Source of the DNA: Rhizobium mesosinicum
GTDB lineage: Bacteria > Pseudomonadota > Alphaproteobacteria > Rhizobiales > Rhizobiaceae
DNA length: 64,000 nt
Direction of reading: 5' to 3'
NCBI RefSeq assembly: GCF_019511345.1
Contig: NZ_JAEUAK010000001.1
Span: forward strand, 186,001-250,000
Part shown: positions 18,250-27,659 of the stretch, piece by piece
Layout of the letters: each line of letters opens with the position of its first letter
Position numbering within the stretch: the stretch's first letter is position 1
The notes under the pieces: generated by a model
What the model was told of the DNA's origin: nothing
Databases searched by the model: none
What the model saw: the letters and a program-made list of their open reading frames with translations, nothing else
Program-made: the position numbers and the translations under genes

Positions 18250-19248
18250 ATGATCCGCTATATCCTCTGGCGCATTGCCGCCATGGTGCCGACCCTGCTC
18301 GTAATATCGGCTCTGGTCTTCGTCATCATCGAACTGCCGCCCGGCGACTTCTTCGAAAGTCAGATCGCCGAACTGCGCGCCCAGGGCGAGACCGCAAACC
18401 TGCAGGAAATCGAAGAACTGCGCCATCAATACGGCTTCGACCAGCCGGAGATTGTGCGCTACTTCTACTGGGTCGGCGGCATGCTGCACGGCGATTTCGG
18501 CTATTCCTTCGAATATCAGCTGCCGGTTTCCGACGTGGTGGGCGACCGCCTGTGGCTGACGATCCTCGTCTCTTTCTCCACCATCCTTCTCACCTGGCTG
18601 ATCGCCTTTCCGATCGGCATCTATTCGGCGACCCATCAATATAGTTGGAGCGATTACGGATTGACCTTTCTCGGCCTGCTCGGAATCGCCATCCCCAACT
18701 TCATGCTGGCGCTGATCCTCATGTATTTCGCCAATGTCTGGTTCGGGCTCTCGATCGGCCATCTGATGGACCAGCAATATCTCAATCAGCCGATGAGTTG
18801 GGAAAAAGCCAGATCGATCCTCGCCCATCTCTGGATTCCGGTCATCATCGTCGGGACGGCGGGGACAGCCGGCATGATCCGCCGCTTGCGCGCCAACCTG
18901 CTCGACGAGATGCAGAAGCAATATGTAACGACGGCGCGCGCCAAGGGCCTCCATCCGGTAAGGGCGTTGGTCAAATATCCGCTGCGCATGGCGCTCAACT
19001 TCTTCGTCGCCGATATCGGCTCCATCCTGCCGTCGATCATTTCGGGTGCCGAGATCGTCGCCATCGTCTTGTCGCTGGAAACGACGGGACCAATGCTGAT
19101 CAAGGCGCTGCAGAGCCAGGACATGTACCTCGCCGGCTCATTCCTGATGTTCCTCGCGTTCCTGAACGTGATTGGCGTCCTGATTTCCGATGTCGCGCTC
19201 GGCTTCCTCGATCCACGCATCCGTCTGCAAGGCAGGAGCACCAAATAA
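18250..19248 (+). CDS. ABC transporter permease (DppB/YejB-like)
   Basis: A 332-residue inner-membrane permease: first helix at residues 9-29 (MVPTLLVISALVFVIIELPPGD), a periplasmic segment with FGYSFEY, then five helices, and the cytoplasmic EAA loop TARAKGLHPVRALVKYPLR. AAGGAGG lies just before the ATG, and the stop overlaps the next start region (TAATG). It forms the channel with the following permease. Confidence 0.9.
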   Translation: MIRYILWRIAAMVPTLLVISALVFVIIELPPGDFFESQIAELRAQGETANLQEIEELRHQYGFDQPEIVRYFYWVGGMLHGDFGYSFEYQLPVSDVVGDRLWLTILVSFSTILLTWLIAFPIGIYSATHQYSWSDYGLTFLGLLGIAIPNFMLALILMYFANVWFGLSIGHLMDQQYLNQPMSWEKARSILAHLWIPVIIVGTAGTAGMIRRLRANLLDEMQKQYVTTARAKGLHPVRALVKYPLRMALNFFVADIGSILPSIISGAEIVAIVLSLETTGPMLIKALQSQDMYLAGSFLMFLAFLNVIGVLISDVALGFLDPRIRLQGRSTK

Positions 19249-20423
19249 TGTCGCCCCTACCCGCTCCCGGTGCGCCGCTGCCGCATTATGTTTCGACCGC
19301 CCCGTTCGATCCGATCGCAACGGAGACGATGACCTCGGCCCAGTCGCGTATCCATCTCGCCTCGCAAAAGCAGCTCATGTGGTGGAAGTTCAAACGCCAC
19401 AAGCTGGCGCTTGCATCCGGAATTTTCCTTGCCGCCATCTACCTTATGATCCTGATCGTCGAGTTCCTGGCGCCGTATGGGCTTCATACCCGCAACGTCG
19501 ATTTCATCCACTCGCCGCCGCAGCGCGTCCATCTTTTCGACAGCGAAGGCAATTTTGTCGGCCCCTTCGTCTATGGCCGGCAGATGACGCTCGATATCGA
19601 CACCCTGCATCGGCTCTACAGCGACAAGAAGAACGACATCCAGCCGATCCGCTTCTTCTGCCGCGGCGATGACTACAAGTTCTGGGGGCTTGTCTCTTTC
19701 GACTATCATCTGATTTGCCCGGCGATCGGCGGACAGATGTTCCTGCTCGGCACTGACCGGCTCGGCCGCGATGTGCTTTCACGCATTCTCTACGGCGCCC
19801 GTATCTCGCTGACCATCGGGCTGATCGGCATTGCCATCAGTTTCGTGCTCGGCATCGTCATCGGCGGCCTCGCCGGTTACTGGGGCGGTATCTTCGATCT
19901 CATCGTGCAGCGCCTGATCGAAGTGCTGCAATCACTGCCCTCGCTGCCGCTCTGGATGGCGCTTGCCGCCATCATGCCGGTAACGTGGAGCCCGATAGTC
20001 ATTTATTTCGGCATCACCGTCATTCTCGGCATCATCGACTGGACGGGGCTTGCCCGCGCCGTGCGCTCCAAGCTTCTGGCATTGCGGGAAGAAGATTATG
20101 TCCAGGCAGCCCAGCTCATGGGTGCCAGCACGCCCCGTGTCATCGGCCGGCATCTGGTGCCGGGCTTCATGTCGCATCTCATCGCATCCGCGACCATTTC
20201 CATCCCCGGGATGATCCTCGGTGAGACGGCGCTCTCCTTCCTCGGCCTCGGCCTGCGGCCGCCGATCACCAGTTGGGGCATCCTGCTGACGGAGGCCAAG
20301 AGCGTGAGCGTCATCGCCTTCTACCCGTGGCTGCTGTTTCCGATCGTTCCGGTAGTGCTGGTAATTTTGGCGTTCAATTTTCTGGGAGACGGCTTGCGCG
20401 ATGCGGCAGATCCCTACAAATAG
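19248..20423 (+). CDS. ABC transporter permease (DppC/YejE-like)
   Basis: A 391-residue permease. The start ATG at 19248 sits in the TAATG junction with the upstream stop. One helix at about residues 53-75 is followed by a long periplasmic insertion (to about residue 170, with FFCRGDDYKFWG), then GTDRLGRDVLSR, five helices and the EAA loop REEDYVQAAQLMGAS. The long insertion is a YejE-type trait. It completes the importer; no peptidase or regulator gene is attached. Confidence 0.9.
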   Translation: MSPLPAPGAPLPHYVSTAPFDPIATETMTSAQSRIHLASQKQLMWWKFKRHKLALASGIFLAAIYLMILIVEFLAPYGLHTRNVDFIHSPPQRVHLFDSEGNFVGPFVYGRQMTLDIDTLHRLYSDKKNDIQPIRFFCRGDDYKFWGLVSFDYHLICPAIGGQMFLLGTDRLGRDVLSRILYGARISLTIGLIGIAISFVLGIVIGGLAGYWGGIFDLIVQRLIEVLQSLPSLPLWMALAAIMPVTWSPIVIYFGITVILGIIDWTGLARAVRSKLLALREEDYVQAAQLMGASTPRVIGRHLVPGFMSHLIASATISIPGMILGETALSFLGLGLRPPITSWGILLTEAKSVSVIAFYPWLLFPIVPVVLVILAFNFLGDGLRDAADPYK

Positions 20424-20518
20424 CGTCGAGTTCGGCGGTGTGCTTCGCCTCCGCCGGATCGTGGCCTCCGACTTCCGGGGGTGGTAGAAGTATGTCGTCC
20501 ACCTCAGAGGGCACACCT

Positions 20519-21727
20519 ATGGCCAGACGTCTCGAAGATGCACGCATCCTCATGTACAGCCACGACACATTCGGCCTTGGCCACTTGCGCCGTTGCCGCA
20601 CGATCGCTCATGCCCTCGTCGAGGATTATCGCGGCCTGAACATCCTGATCATCTCGGGCGCGACGATTGCCGGCGCCTTTGACTACCGCGCCCGAGTCGA
20701 CTTCGTGAAAATCCCGAGCGTCATCAAGCTTCGCAACGGTGAATATACCTCACTCGCCAGCCATATCGACCTTCAGGATACGCTGAAGATGCGCGAAGCG
20801 AGCATTCGCCACACCGCCGAAACCTTCCAGCCCGATATTTTCATCGTCGACAAGGAGCCGATGGGCCTGAAGGGTGAGATTGAGGAAACGCTTGCCTATC
20901 TGAAGGCGCGCGGCACCACTCTGGTACTTGGTTTGCGCGAGATCATGGACGCACCGCATCTGCTCGAAGCCGAGTGGAAGAGAAATAGCGTCATGCAGAA
21001 GATCGATCAGTATTACGATAGCATTTGGGTCTATGGGCCGCCGGATTTCTACGATCCGCTTGTTGGCCTCGACGTGCCGCCCAGTGTCCGTCGCAAGATG
21101 GATTTCGTCGGCTTTCTGCAGCGCAGCGTTTCCAAGGGCAAGAACTCGGTGAACGCTCGCAAGGACGACTACATCCTGGTCACGACGGGAGGCGGCGGCG
21201 ACGGCTCGGATCTCGTTCACGATGTCATGAACGCTTACGAGGCCGACGAGACCCTGAGACAGAAGGCGCTCGTCGTGCTCGGACCCTATATGCCGGCGGC
21301 CGAACGCGCAAAGCTCGTCAGGAAAGGCGAGAAAATCCCCTATATCGAAGTGATCGAGTTCGACAACCATATGGAAGAGCTGATCGACGGCGCCACCGCC
21401 GTCGTCGCCATGGGCGGCTACAACACCTATTGCGAGATCCTCTCCTTCGACAAGCCGGCGTTGATCGTGCCCCGCGTCGCCCCCCGCGAAGAGCAGCTTT
21501 TGCGCGCCCGCCGCGCCAGTGAGCTTGGCCTCATCGACATGCTGCCGCCCGAGCAATCAGCCGACCCAGCCATCATGGCTGAAACGCTCAAGCAGCTGCC
21601 GTCACGGCTGCCGCCGTCGAAAAGCGGCAGCAATATGCATCTTGAAGGACTGAACCAGATTTCCCGCACCGTTGGCCGATGGCTGGACAGCCGCGGACGC
21701 CATCTTTCGCTTGTCGGCGCAGAATAA
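20519..21727 (+). CDS. MurG-like glycosyltransferase
   Basis: A 402-residue GT-B protein of the MurG/GT28-like group. The N-terminal loop MYSHDTFGLGHLRRC contains the glycine/His motif typical of that group, and the donor site region is MGGYNTYCEILSFDKPALIVPR with EQLLRARR. No signal peptide. AGAGGG lies about eight bases before ATG 20519; ATG at 20492 would add nine residues. It is followed closely by a GT4 and by a second MurG-like enzyme, so the three probably build one glycan. The sugar is not predictable. Confidence 0.8.
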   Translation: MARRLEDARILMYSHDTFGLGHLRRCRTIAHALVEDYRGLNILIISGATIAGAFDYRARVDFVKIPSVIKLRNGEYTSLASHIDLQDTLKMREASIRHTAETFQPDIFIVDKEPMGLKGEIEETLAYLKARGTTLVLGLREIMDAPHLLEAEWKRNSVMQKIDQYYDSIWVYGPPDFYDPLVGLDVPPSVRRKMDFVGFLQRSVSKGKNSVNARKDDYILVTTGGGGDGSDLVHDVMNAYEADETLRQKALVVLGPYMPAAERAKLVRKGEKIPYIEVIEFDNHMEELIDGATAVVAMGGYNTYCEILSFDKPALIVPRVAPREEQLLRARRASELGLIDMLPPEQSADPAIMAETLKQLPSRLPPSKSGSNMHLEGLNQISRTVGRWLDSRGRHLSLVGAE

Positions 21728-21738
21728 AGAGCCGTCCT

Positions 21739-22986
21739 TTGCCGCCACGCCGCAAGATCCTCGTCGTGCTGAAAGGCTATCCCCGCCTTTCAGAAACCTT
21801 CATCGCTCAGGAATTGCTCGGTCTCGAAAAGGCCGGCTTCGACCTGACGCTGATTTCCATGCGCCGGCCAACCGACAAGAAGCGTCATCCCGTGCATGAC
21901 GAGATCAAGGCGCGCGTCGTCTATCTGCCGGAATATCTGCACGAAGAGCCGATCCGCGTGTTGAAGGGCCTTTTCGCCGGCTTTTCCAAACCAGGTTTCG
22001 GCGCGGTGATGAAACGTTTCTTTGCTGATCTGCCGCGCGATATCTCCCGTAACCGCTTCCGCCGGCTCGGCCAGGCGCTGGTGCTGGCACGCGAATGGCC
22101 CGACAAGGGCGAATGGCTGCATGCCCATTTCATCCACACACCCGCCTCGGTGACGGAGTATGCGAGCATCCTGACCGGCACGCCATGGACATGTTCCGCC
22201 CATGCCAAGGATATCTGGACATCGCCCGACTGGGATATCAGCCAAAAGCTCAAAAACGCCCGTTGGGCAGTGACCTGCACGCGAGCCGGCTATGAGCATA
22301 TGAAAACGCTTACGGACCGTAAGGATGCCGTGCATCTGAGCTACCACGGCCTCGACCTCGCCCGCTTCGGCCATTTCGCAGGCGAGCACTCCAACCGCAA
22401 TGGCAGCAACCCCGCCGACCCGGCCTTCATCCTCAGCGTCGGCCGCGCCGTGGAAAAGAAGGGCTATGATATACTGCTGCGTGCCCTTGCCTTGCTGCCG
22501 AAAGAACTGAATTGGCGCATGGATCATATCGGGGGCGGCGAGGCGCTTCCGACACTGAAGAAGATCGCCGCTGAACTCGGCCTTGCCGAGCGCATCAACT
22601 GGAAAGGCGCACTAGCACAGGAAGACGTGCTCGACCATTATCGCCGCGCCGATCTCTTCGCGCTTGCCTGCCGCATCGCCGCCAATGGCGACCGCGACGG
22701 ATTGCCGAATGTGTTGGTCGAAGCCTCCAGTCAGCGGCTCGCCTGCCTCTCCACCAATGTCTCAGGCGTGCCGGAACTGCTGAGCGATGGCGAGAACGGC
22801 CTGGTCGTGCCGGCGGAAGATCCGGCAGCCCTTGCAAAAGCACTCGAAAGGGCGATCCGCGATCCCGATCTGCGCAAGAGGCTGGGCGACGCTGCCGAGG
22901 AGCGCGTGCGCAGCCATTTCGATTATCACTCCAGTATCCGACAGTTGAGCTCGCTGTTCGAGGCAGAATGGCAGAAAGCGTCATGA
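21739..22986 (+). CDS. glycosyltransferase family 4
   Basis: A 415-residue GT4 enzyme. The N-terminal acceptor loop reads ILVVLKGYPRLSETFIAQEL, the domain boundary VLSYHGLDLARFG, and the donor half has SVGRAVEKKGYDILLRAL, LACRIAANGDRDGLPNVLVEASSQ (modified EX7E) and NGLVVPAEDPAAL. I suggest TTG at 21739, 11 bases after the previous stop with AAAGAG upstream; an ATG at 21679 would overlap the previous gene by 49 bases. Its stop overlaps the next gene (ATGA). Confidence 0.82.
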   Translation: MPPRRKILVVLKGYPRLSETFIAQELLGLEKAGFDLTLISMRRPTDKKRHPVHDEIKARVVYLPEYLHEEPIRVLKGLFAGFSKPGFGAVMKRFFADLPRDISRNRFRRLGQALVLAREWPDKGEWLHAHFIHTPASVTEYASILTGTPWTCSAHAKDIWTSPDWDISQKLKNARWAVTCTRAGYEHMKTLTDRKDAVHLSYHGLDLARFGHFAGEHSNRNGSNPADPAFILSVGRAVEKKGYDILLRALALLPKELNWRMDHIGGGEALPTLKKIAAELGLAERINWKGALAQEDVLDHYRRADLFALACRIAANGDRDGLPNVLVEASSQRLACLSTNVSGVPELLSDGENGLVVPAEDPAALAKALERAIRDPDLRKRLGDAAEERVRSHFDYHSSIRQLSSLFEAEWQKAS

Positions 22987-24116
22987 CAGCTCCCCGCATC
23001 TTCTTTTATGTCCAGCATCTGCTCGGCATCGGCCATATTGCGCGTGCGAGCCGTATCGCCAATGCGCTGGTGAAGGACGGTTTGGAGGTGACGGTCGTCA
23101 CTGGCGGACTGCCCGTACCGGGCTTTCCGGGCGAGGGTGTCAGAACAGTCGAATTGCCGCCGGTCGTCGCCAGCAATGTCGGCTTTTCCGGCCTGGCCGA
23201 TGCAGATGGACAGGCGGCGGGCGAGGAATTTCTTTCCGGGCGGCGCGACCTGCTTCTGCAAGCCTTCGAGGAAACGAAGCCAGATGTCGTCATCATCGAG
23301 GCCTTTCCCTTCGGCCGCAGGCAGATGCGCTTCGAACTGCTGCCGCTGCTCGATGCGGTCGAAAGGGCCAGTCCGCGGCCGAAGCTTTTGAGTTCCGTAC
23401 GCGACATCCTGCAGGAAAATCGCAAACCCGGCCGCGACGAGGAAACTGTCAAACTCATCAAAGACCATTTCGACGCCGTACTCGTCCACGGCGACCCGGA
23501 CTTCGTACGTCTGGAGGATACCTTTCCCCTAACCGCAGCGATCGCCGACCGGCTGCGCTATACCGGTCTCGTTGCTCCGCCGTCCGCGCCGGAACCGGCC
23601 GAGACGTTCGACATCATCGCGTCGGCAGGCGGCGGCGCCGTCGGGCTGGAACTGATCCGCGCCGCACGCGGTGCGGCAGCATTGCTGCCTGCCGATATCA
23701 GCTGGCTGCTGATTACCGGCCCCAATCTTCCCGCGGCCGATTTTTCCGCATTGTCGGAAGATGCGCCTGCCAATGTAAGGATGGTGCGCTTTCGCAAGGA
23801 TTTCCCCTCGCTCCTGGGCGGCGCTAAAGTCTCGATCTCGCAGGCCGGCTATAACACGGTGGGTGATCTCCTGCGCACACAATGCCGCCCGATCCTCATC
23901 CCTTTCGTGGCCGCCGGTGAGACGGAACAGACGGTGCGCGCCGAACGGCTGCAGGCGCTTGGCGTTGCCGAAATCCTGCCGGAGGAGGGGCTGACGCTCG
24001 ACGATCTCAAGGCTGCTGTCGAACGGGCACTTGCAGCACCATTGCGTCCTGCCACGTCCCTCGATCTCGACGGGGCTGCCAAAAGTGCAAGCATCATTCG
24101 TTCAATGATCGGTTGA
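22983..24116 (+). CDS. MurG-like glycosyltransferase (second copy)
   Basis: A 377-residue GT-B protein resembling the enzyme encoded at 20519. Shared features are FYVQHLLGIGHIARASRIANAL at the start and SQAGYNTVGDLLRTQCRPILIPF in the donor site, with EQTVRAERLQALG. ATG 22983 overlaps the GT4 stop. The two MurG-like enzymes on either side of a GT4 look like an ancient duplication that acquired different donors or acceptors. Function is assumed to be in a cell-envelope glycan. Confidence 0.8.
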   Translation: MTAPRIFFYVQHLLGIGHIARASRIANALVKDGLEVTVVTGGLPVPGFPGEGVRTVELPPVVASNVGFSGLADADGQAAGEEFLSGRRDLLLQAFEETKPDVVIIEAFPFGRRQMRFELLPLLDAVERASPRPKLLSSVRDILQENRKPGRDEETVKLIKDHFDAVLVHGDPDFVRLEDTFPLTAAIADRLRYTGLVAPPSAPEPAETFDIIASAGGGAVGLELIRAARGAAALLPADISWLLITGPNLPAADFSALSEDAPANVRMVRFRKDFPSLLGGAKVSISQAGYNTVGDLLRTQCRPILIPFVAAGETEQTVRAERLQALGVAEILPEEGLTLDDLKAAVERALAAPLRPATSLDLDGAAKSASIIRSMIG

Positions 24117-24310
24117 AACCCTCGCCTATTCCAAAATTCCTGTGATATAAGAAAAATTCCGGCGAGAATCGGCGTTTCGACATCAGTCCGCTCCGCCTTG
24201 TTTTCGTTGCGATATCGGCGGTCTGACTGCATGGTCCTGTACTCGAAGATTCCCTCTTCCTCAGCATCAGGGTCGCTGTCCGGACTTTTCCAACAGTCTG
24301 ACGGTTAGCC

Positions 24311-27025
24311 ATGGAAAAAAGCCTCGCGCGCTACATTTGGAAGAACACGCGATTGCAGCAGCTCTGGATTCTGCTGGTCGTCGCAGCTTCCATGGTGCCC
24401 TATTTCCTGTCCTTCGACCTGCCGAAGCAGATCGTCAACGGACCTATTCAGGGTGACGGCTTCGAAGGACCGGGCGCAAGACAGACCTTCATGCACATCG
24501 CTTACGATATACCGCTCATCGGTCATGTCGAATTCTTCAAGGGCCTGGAGCTCAACCGCCTTCAGATGCTGATGGCGCTGAGCCTCGTCTTCCTGGCGCT
24601 GGTGGTGCTGAACGGCCTCTTCAAGTTCTATATCAATACGTATAAGGGCCGGCTCGGCGAGCGTATGCTGCGCCGCATCCGCTTCGAGCTCATCGATCGC
24701 GTGCTGCGCTTCCCGCCCGCCCATTTCAAGCGGGTGAAGTCGGCCGAAATCGCCACCATGATCAAGGACGAGGTGGAGCCGATGGGCGGCTTTACCGGGG
24801 ACGCATTCGTCTCGCCCGCCCTTCTCGGCGGCCAGGCGATAACCGCGCTTGCCTTCATCATCATCCAGAATTTCTGGCTCGGCATGATCGCGGCTGCCAT
24901 CGTCGGCGTGCAGGCGGTCGTCATCCCCCGCATGCGCAAGCGCCTGCTGGAACTCGGGCGTCAGCGCCAGCTGACCGCACGTGAACTCTCGGGCCGCGTC
25001 GGCGAGATCGTCGACGGTATCGGCACGATCCACGGCAACGACACCTCCAACTTCGAACGCGCCGATATCGCAACCCGCCTCGGCCGTATCTTCTCGATCC
25101 GCTACGACCTTTACCAGTGGAAATTCCTGGTCAAATTCATCAACAACTTCCTCGCCCAGGTCACGCCCTTCCTCTTCTACGCGATCGGCGGTTACCTGGC
25201 GCTGCAGGGCCGGCTCGACATCGGTCAGCTCGTCGCCGTCATTTCCGCCTATAAGGACCTGCCCGGCCCGCTGAAGGAATTGATCGACTGGGACCAGATG
25301 CGCCAGGACGTGCAAGTCAAGTATGCGCAGGTCTACGAGCAGTTCAATGTCGAACCGCTGATCGATAGCCGCATCCAGGAGCTCGCCACAGCGCCGGTCG
25401 CACCGCTGACGAGCGCCCTCGTCGTCACCAATCTCTCCGTCAGCGACGATAGCGGCGCGCGCCTCGTCGATCATGTCTCGGTCGAGATCAAGCCGAACGA
25501 GACGGTTGCGATCGTCGGGCCGAACGGGAGTGGCGCGGAAGCCTTCGCCGAAGCCCTCGGCCGTCTCGTCTGGCCGGATTCCGGCCGCATTACCATCGAC
25601 GGACAGGATCTGTTGGATCTGCCGGAATCAGTCACTGGCCGGCGCATTTCCTATGCCTCTGCCGAGAGTTATTTCTTCCACGGCACGCTGCGCGACAATC
25701 TGGTCTACGGCCTCAAGCATGCGCCGATGAAAGAACCAGAATATGACGGCAAGGCAGCGCAGGAATACAAATGGCACGTTGCGGAATCGCAGAAGGCAGG
25801 CAACCCCACGCTCGATCTCAACAGTGATTGGGTGGACTACAACGCTGCCGGCGCCAACGGACCCGAAGATCTTCTGAAGGCGATCCGGCCGGTGCTCGAC
25901 GCCGTGATGATGTCACAGGACATTCTGGATCTGGCGCTGCGCTCCACCGTCAATACCGAGGTTCACACGGCGCTCGGCAGCCATATCGTGGAACTCAGAA
26001 CATCGTTGCGCGAACGCCTGACCGCGGAAAATCTCGACGCCATCGTCGTGCCATTCGATTTCGACACCTACAACACGCAGGCGACCGTCGGCGAAAACCT
26101 GCTCTTCGGTACGATGAAGCGGCCGCTGATGAACAACCGCCGGCTTGCCGGCCATCCCTATTTCCAGCAGCTCTTCCGTGAAACCGGGCTGAGTACCGAC
26201 CTCTACACGATGGGGCTGGAAATCGCCGAAAACGCAGTGGAACTCTTCCACGACCTGCCGCCGGACCACCCTTTCTTCCAGCAGCTTACCTTCATGACGG
26301 CGGATGACATTCCGACCTATCAGGCACTGCTGCAGAAGCTCCAAGGCAAGCGTTTCGAGGATGCCACACCGGAGGACCGGGCAAGCATCATCCGCTTAAG
26401 CTTCGCCTATATCGAACCGCGGCATCGCTTCGGTCTCTTGACCCAGACGCTGACGGACAAGATCGTCAGCGCCCGTAAGCAGTTCCACGAGAACATCCCC
26501 AGCGATCTGGCCGAGCTGATCGAGCGTTATGACATCAATCGCTTCACGGCCTCGGCAAGTCTGATGGACAATGTGCTCTTCGGTCGCATCGCCTATCAGC
26601 AGGCCGATGCCTCCGACCGCATTCGCATTATCATGGGAGAACTCTTCGATGCGCTCGATCTTTATGACGACGTATTGTCAATCGGGCTGGAATTCGATGT
26701 CGGCACCGGCGGCAAGCGCCTGACCGGGGTGCAGCGTCAGAAGCTCAATCTCGCCCGGGCTCTGCTCAAGCGCTCCGACTACTTCATCTTCAACCGGCCG
26801 ATTCCGGCGCTCGACCAGCGTATCCAGGACCAGATCACTCACAACATCATCGAAGGCCTGCACGAAGAAGGCAAGCGCCCGGCAATCATCTGGGTGCTGT
26901 CCAATGCCAAGCTGGCGGAAATCTTCGATCGAATTCTGCTCTTCGAGCGCGGCAATCTTGCTGAGGCGGGCAACTATCCGGAACTTTCCGAGAAAAACGG
27001 GATGTTCAAGGAACTGTTATCGTAA
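24311..27025 (+). CDS. ABC exporter-like protein with degenerate ATPase domain
   Basis: A 904-residue protein. Residues 15-330 form an ABC exporter membrane domain. The nucleotide domain follows from about 365 but lacks its catalytic residues: Walker A reads GPNGSGAE (403-410), so the Lys and Ser/Thr are missing; the signature is LTGVQ (804-808) instead of LSGGQ; Walker B is YFIFNRP (824-830) without Asp-Glu; the switch His is replaced (LSN, 863-865). The gap between Walker A and signature is about 390 residues, far above normal. Within it the post-Q-loop motif appears three times (TLRDNLVYG 459, TVGENLLFG 592, SLMDNVLFG 750). It probably does not hydrolyse ATP in the usual way. A cyclic-nucleotide-binding gene follows. 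Confidence 0.85.
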   Translation: MEKSLARYIWKNTRLQQLWILLVVAASMVPYFLSFDLPKQIVNGPIQGDGFEGPGARQTFMHIAYDIPLIGHVEFFKGLELNRLQMLMALSLVFLALVVLNGLFKFYINTYKGRLGERMLRRIRFELIDRVLRFPPAHFKRVKSAEIATMIKDEVEPMGGFTGDAFVSPALLGGQAITALAFIIIQNFWLGMIAAAIVGVQAVVIPRMRKRLLELGRQRQLTARELSGRVGEIVDGIGTIHGNDTSNFERADIATRLGRIFSIRYDLYQWKFLVKFINNFLAQVTPFLFYAIGGYLALQGRLDIGQLVAVISAYKDLPGPLKELIDWDQMRQDVQVKYAQVYEQFNVEPLIDSRIQELATAPVAPLTSALVVTNLSVSDDSGARLVDHVSVEIKPNETVAIVGPNGSGAEAFAEALGRLVWPDSGRITIDGQDLLDLPESVTGRRISYASAESYFFHGTLRDNLVYGLKHAPMKEPEYDGKAAQEYKWHVAESQKAGNPTLDLNSDWVDYNAAGANGPEDLLKAIRPVLDAVMMSQDILDLALRSTVNTEVHTALGSHIVELRTSLRERLTAENLDAIVVPFDFDTYNTQATVGENLLFGTMKRPLMNNRRLAGHPYFQQLFRETGLSTDLYTMGLEIAENAVELFHDLPPDHPFFQQLTFMTADDIPTYQALLQKLQGKRFEDATPEDRASIIRLSFAYIEPRHRFGLLTQTLTDKIVSARKQFHENIPSDLAELIERYDINRFTASASLMDNVLFGRIAYQQADASDRIRIIMGELFDALDLYDDVLSIGLEFDVGTGGKRLTGVQRQKLNLARALLKRSDYFIFNRPIPALDQRIQDQITHNIIEGLHEEGKRPAIIWVLSNAKLAEIFDRILLFERGNLAEAGNYPELSEKNGMFKELLS

Positions 27026-27096
27026 TATTCTATTGGGGCGGCAGAGACGGCGCCCGCAAGGCGCTTGAGTTGGTTTTTAGCGCATGATCAAGGACC

Positions 27097-27588
27097 ATGC
27101 GGCAGGGAGTTGTAACGCTCATGCTGTTGAGAGATGAAGTCGAAATGCTGCGGCGGGTGCCGATCTTCTCGAGGATCGCACCAGCAAAGCTCAAGCTTTT
27201 GGCTTTCACCTCCGACCGTATGACATACCGGGCCGGCCAAAACCTGTTTCGTCAGGGCGATGTCGGCGATGCCGCCTATGTGGTACTGTCAGGCACGGCC
27301 GATATCCTCGTTGCCTCTCCTGCCGGCGAGATCAAGGTCGCCGATGTCGAAGTCAATTCCATCGTCGGGGAAATCGCCATCCTCTGCGACGTCTCGCGTA
27401 CCGCGACCGTGCGCGCCACTTCACCGCTTGAAGTCCTGCGCATCAGCAAGGAACACTTCCTCAAGCTTCTGAGCGATTTTCCGGAAATGGCGGTGGAAAT
27501 CATGCGCGTGCTTGCTGACCGTCTCAACCACACGACCGCCGAACTGACCGCTGCGCGCGCTTCCAAGCAGCCGCAGATGGCGCAGTGA
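27097..27588 (+). CDS. cyclic nucleotide-binding domain protein
   Basis: A 163-residue protein with one cNMP-binding beta-roll: VPIFSRIAPAKLKLLAF, then YRAGQNLFRQGDVGDAAYVVLSGTADI, and the phosphate-binding cassette IVGEIAILCDVSRTATVRAT, where the Glu and Arg that hold the cyclic phosphate are present. There is no DNA-binding domain after it, so unlike Crp it cannot act alone as a transcription factor. AAGGA precedes ATG 27097; ATG 27121 is an alternative. The gene is 71 bases behind the degenerate ABC protein, suggesting cAMP-responsive control of it. Confidence 0.88.
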   Translation: MRQGVVTLMLLRDEVEMLRRVPIFSRIAPAKLKLLAFTSDRMTYRAGQNLFRQGDVGDAAYVVLSGTADILVASPAGEIKVADVEVNSIVGEIAILCDVSRTATVRATSPLEVLRISKEHFLKLLSDFPEMAVEIMRVLADRLNHTTAELTAARASKQPQMAQ

Positions 27589-27610
27589 ATTTAAAAATAG
27601 ATTCCGAATG

Positions 27611-27646
27611 AAAAGGCCCGCCCGGTTTCCCAGGCGCGCCTTTCTT
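27611..27646. terminator. bidirectional terminator
   Basis: The inverted repeat AAAAGGC...GCCTTTCTTT with an inner CGCC/GGCG pairing and T-rich ends on both strands lies between the convergent cNMP-binding and MFS genes. It fits a shared intrinsic terminator. Confidence 0.65.
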
Positions 27647-27659
27647 TATGTCTCCTGGA

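Noticed and set aside
24305..25474. 389-codon minus-strand frame over the ABC-like gene
   Set aside because: Antisense shadow; the plus strand has a full membrane domain with conserved motifs.
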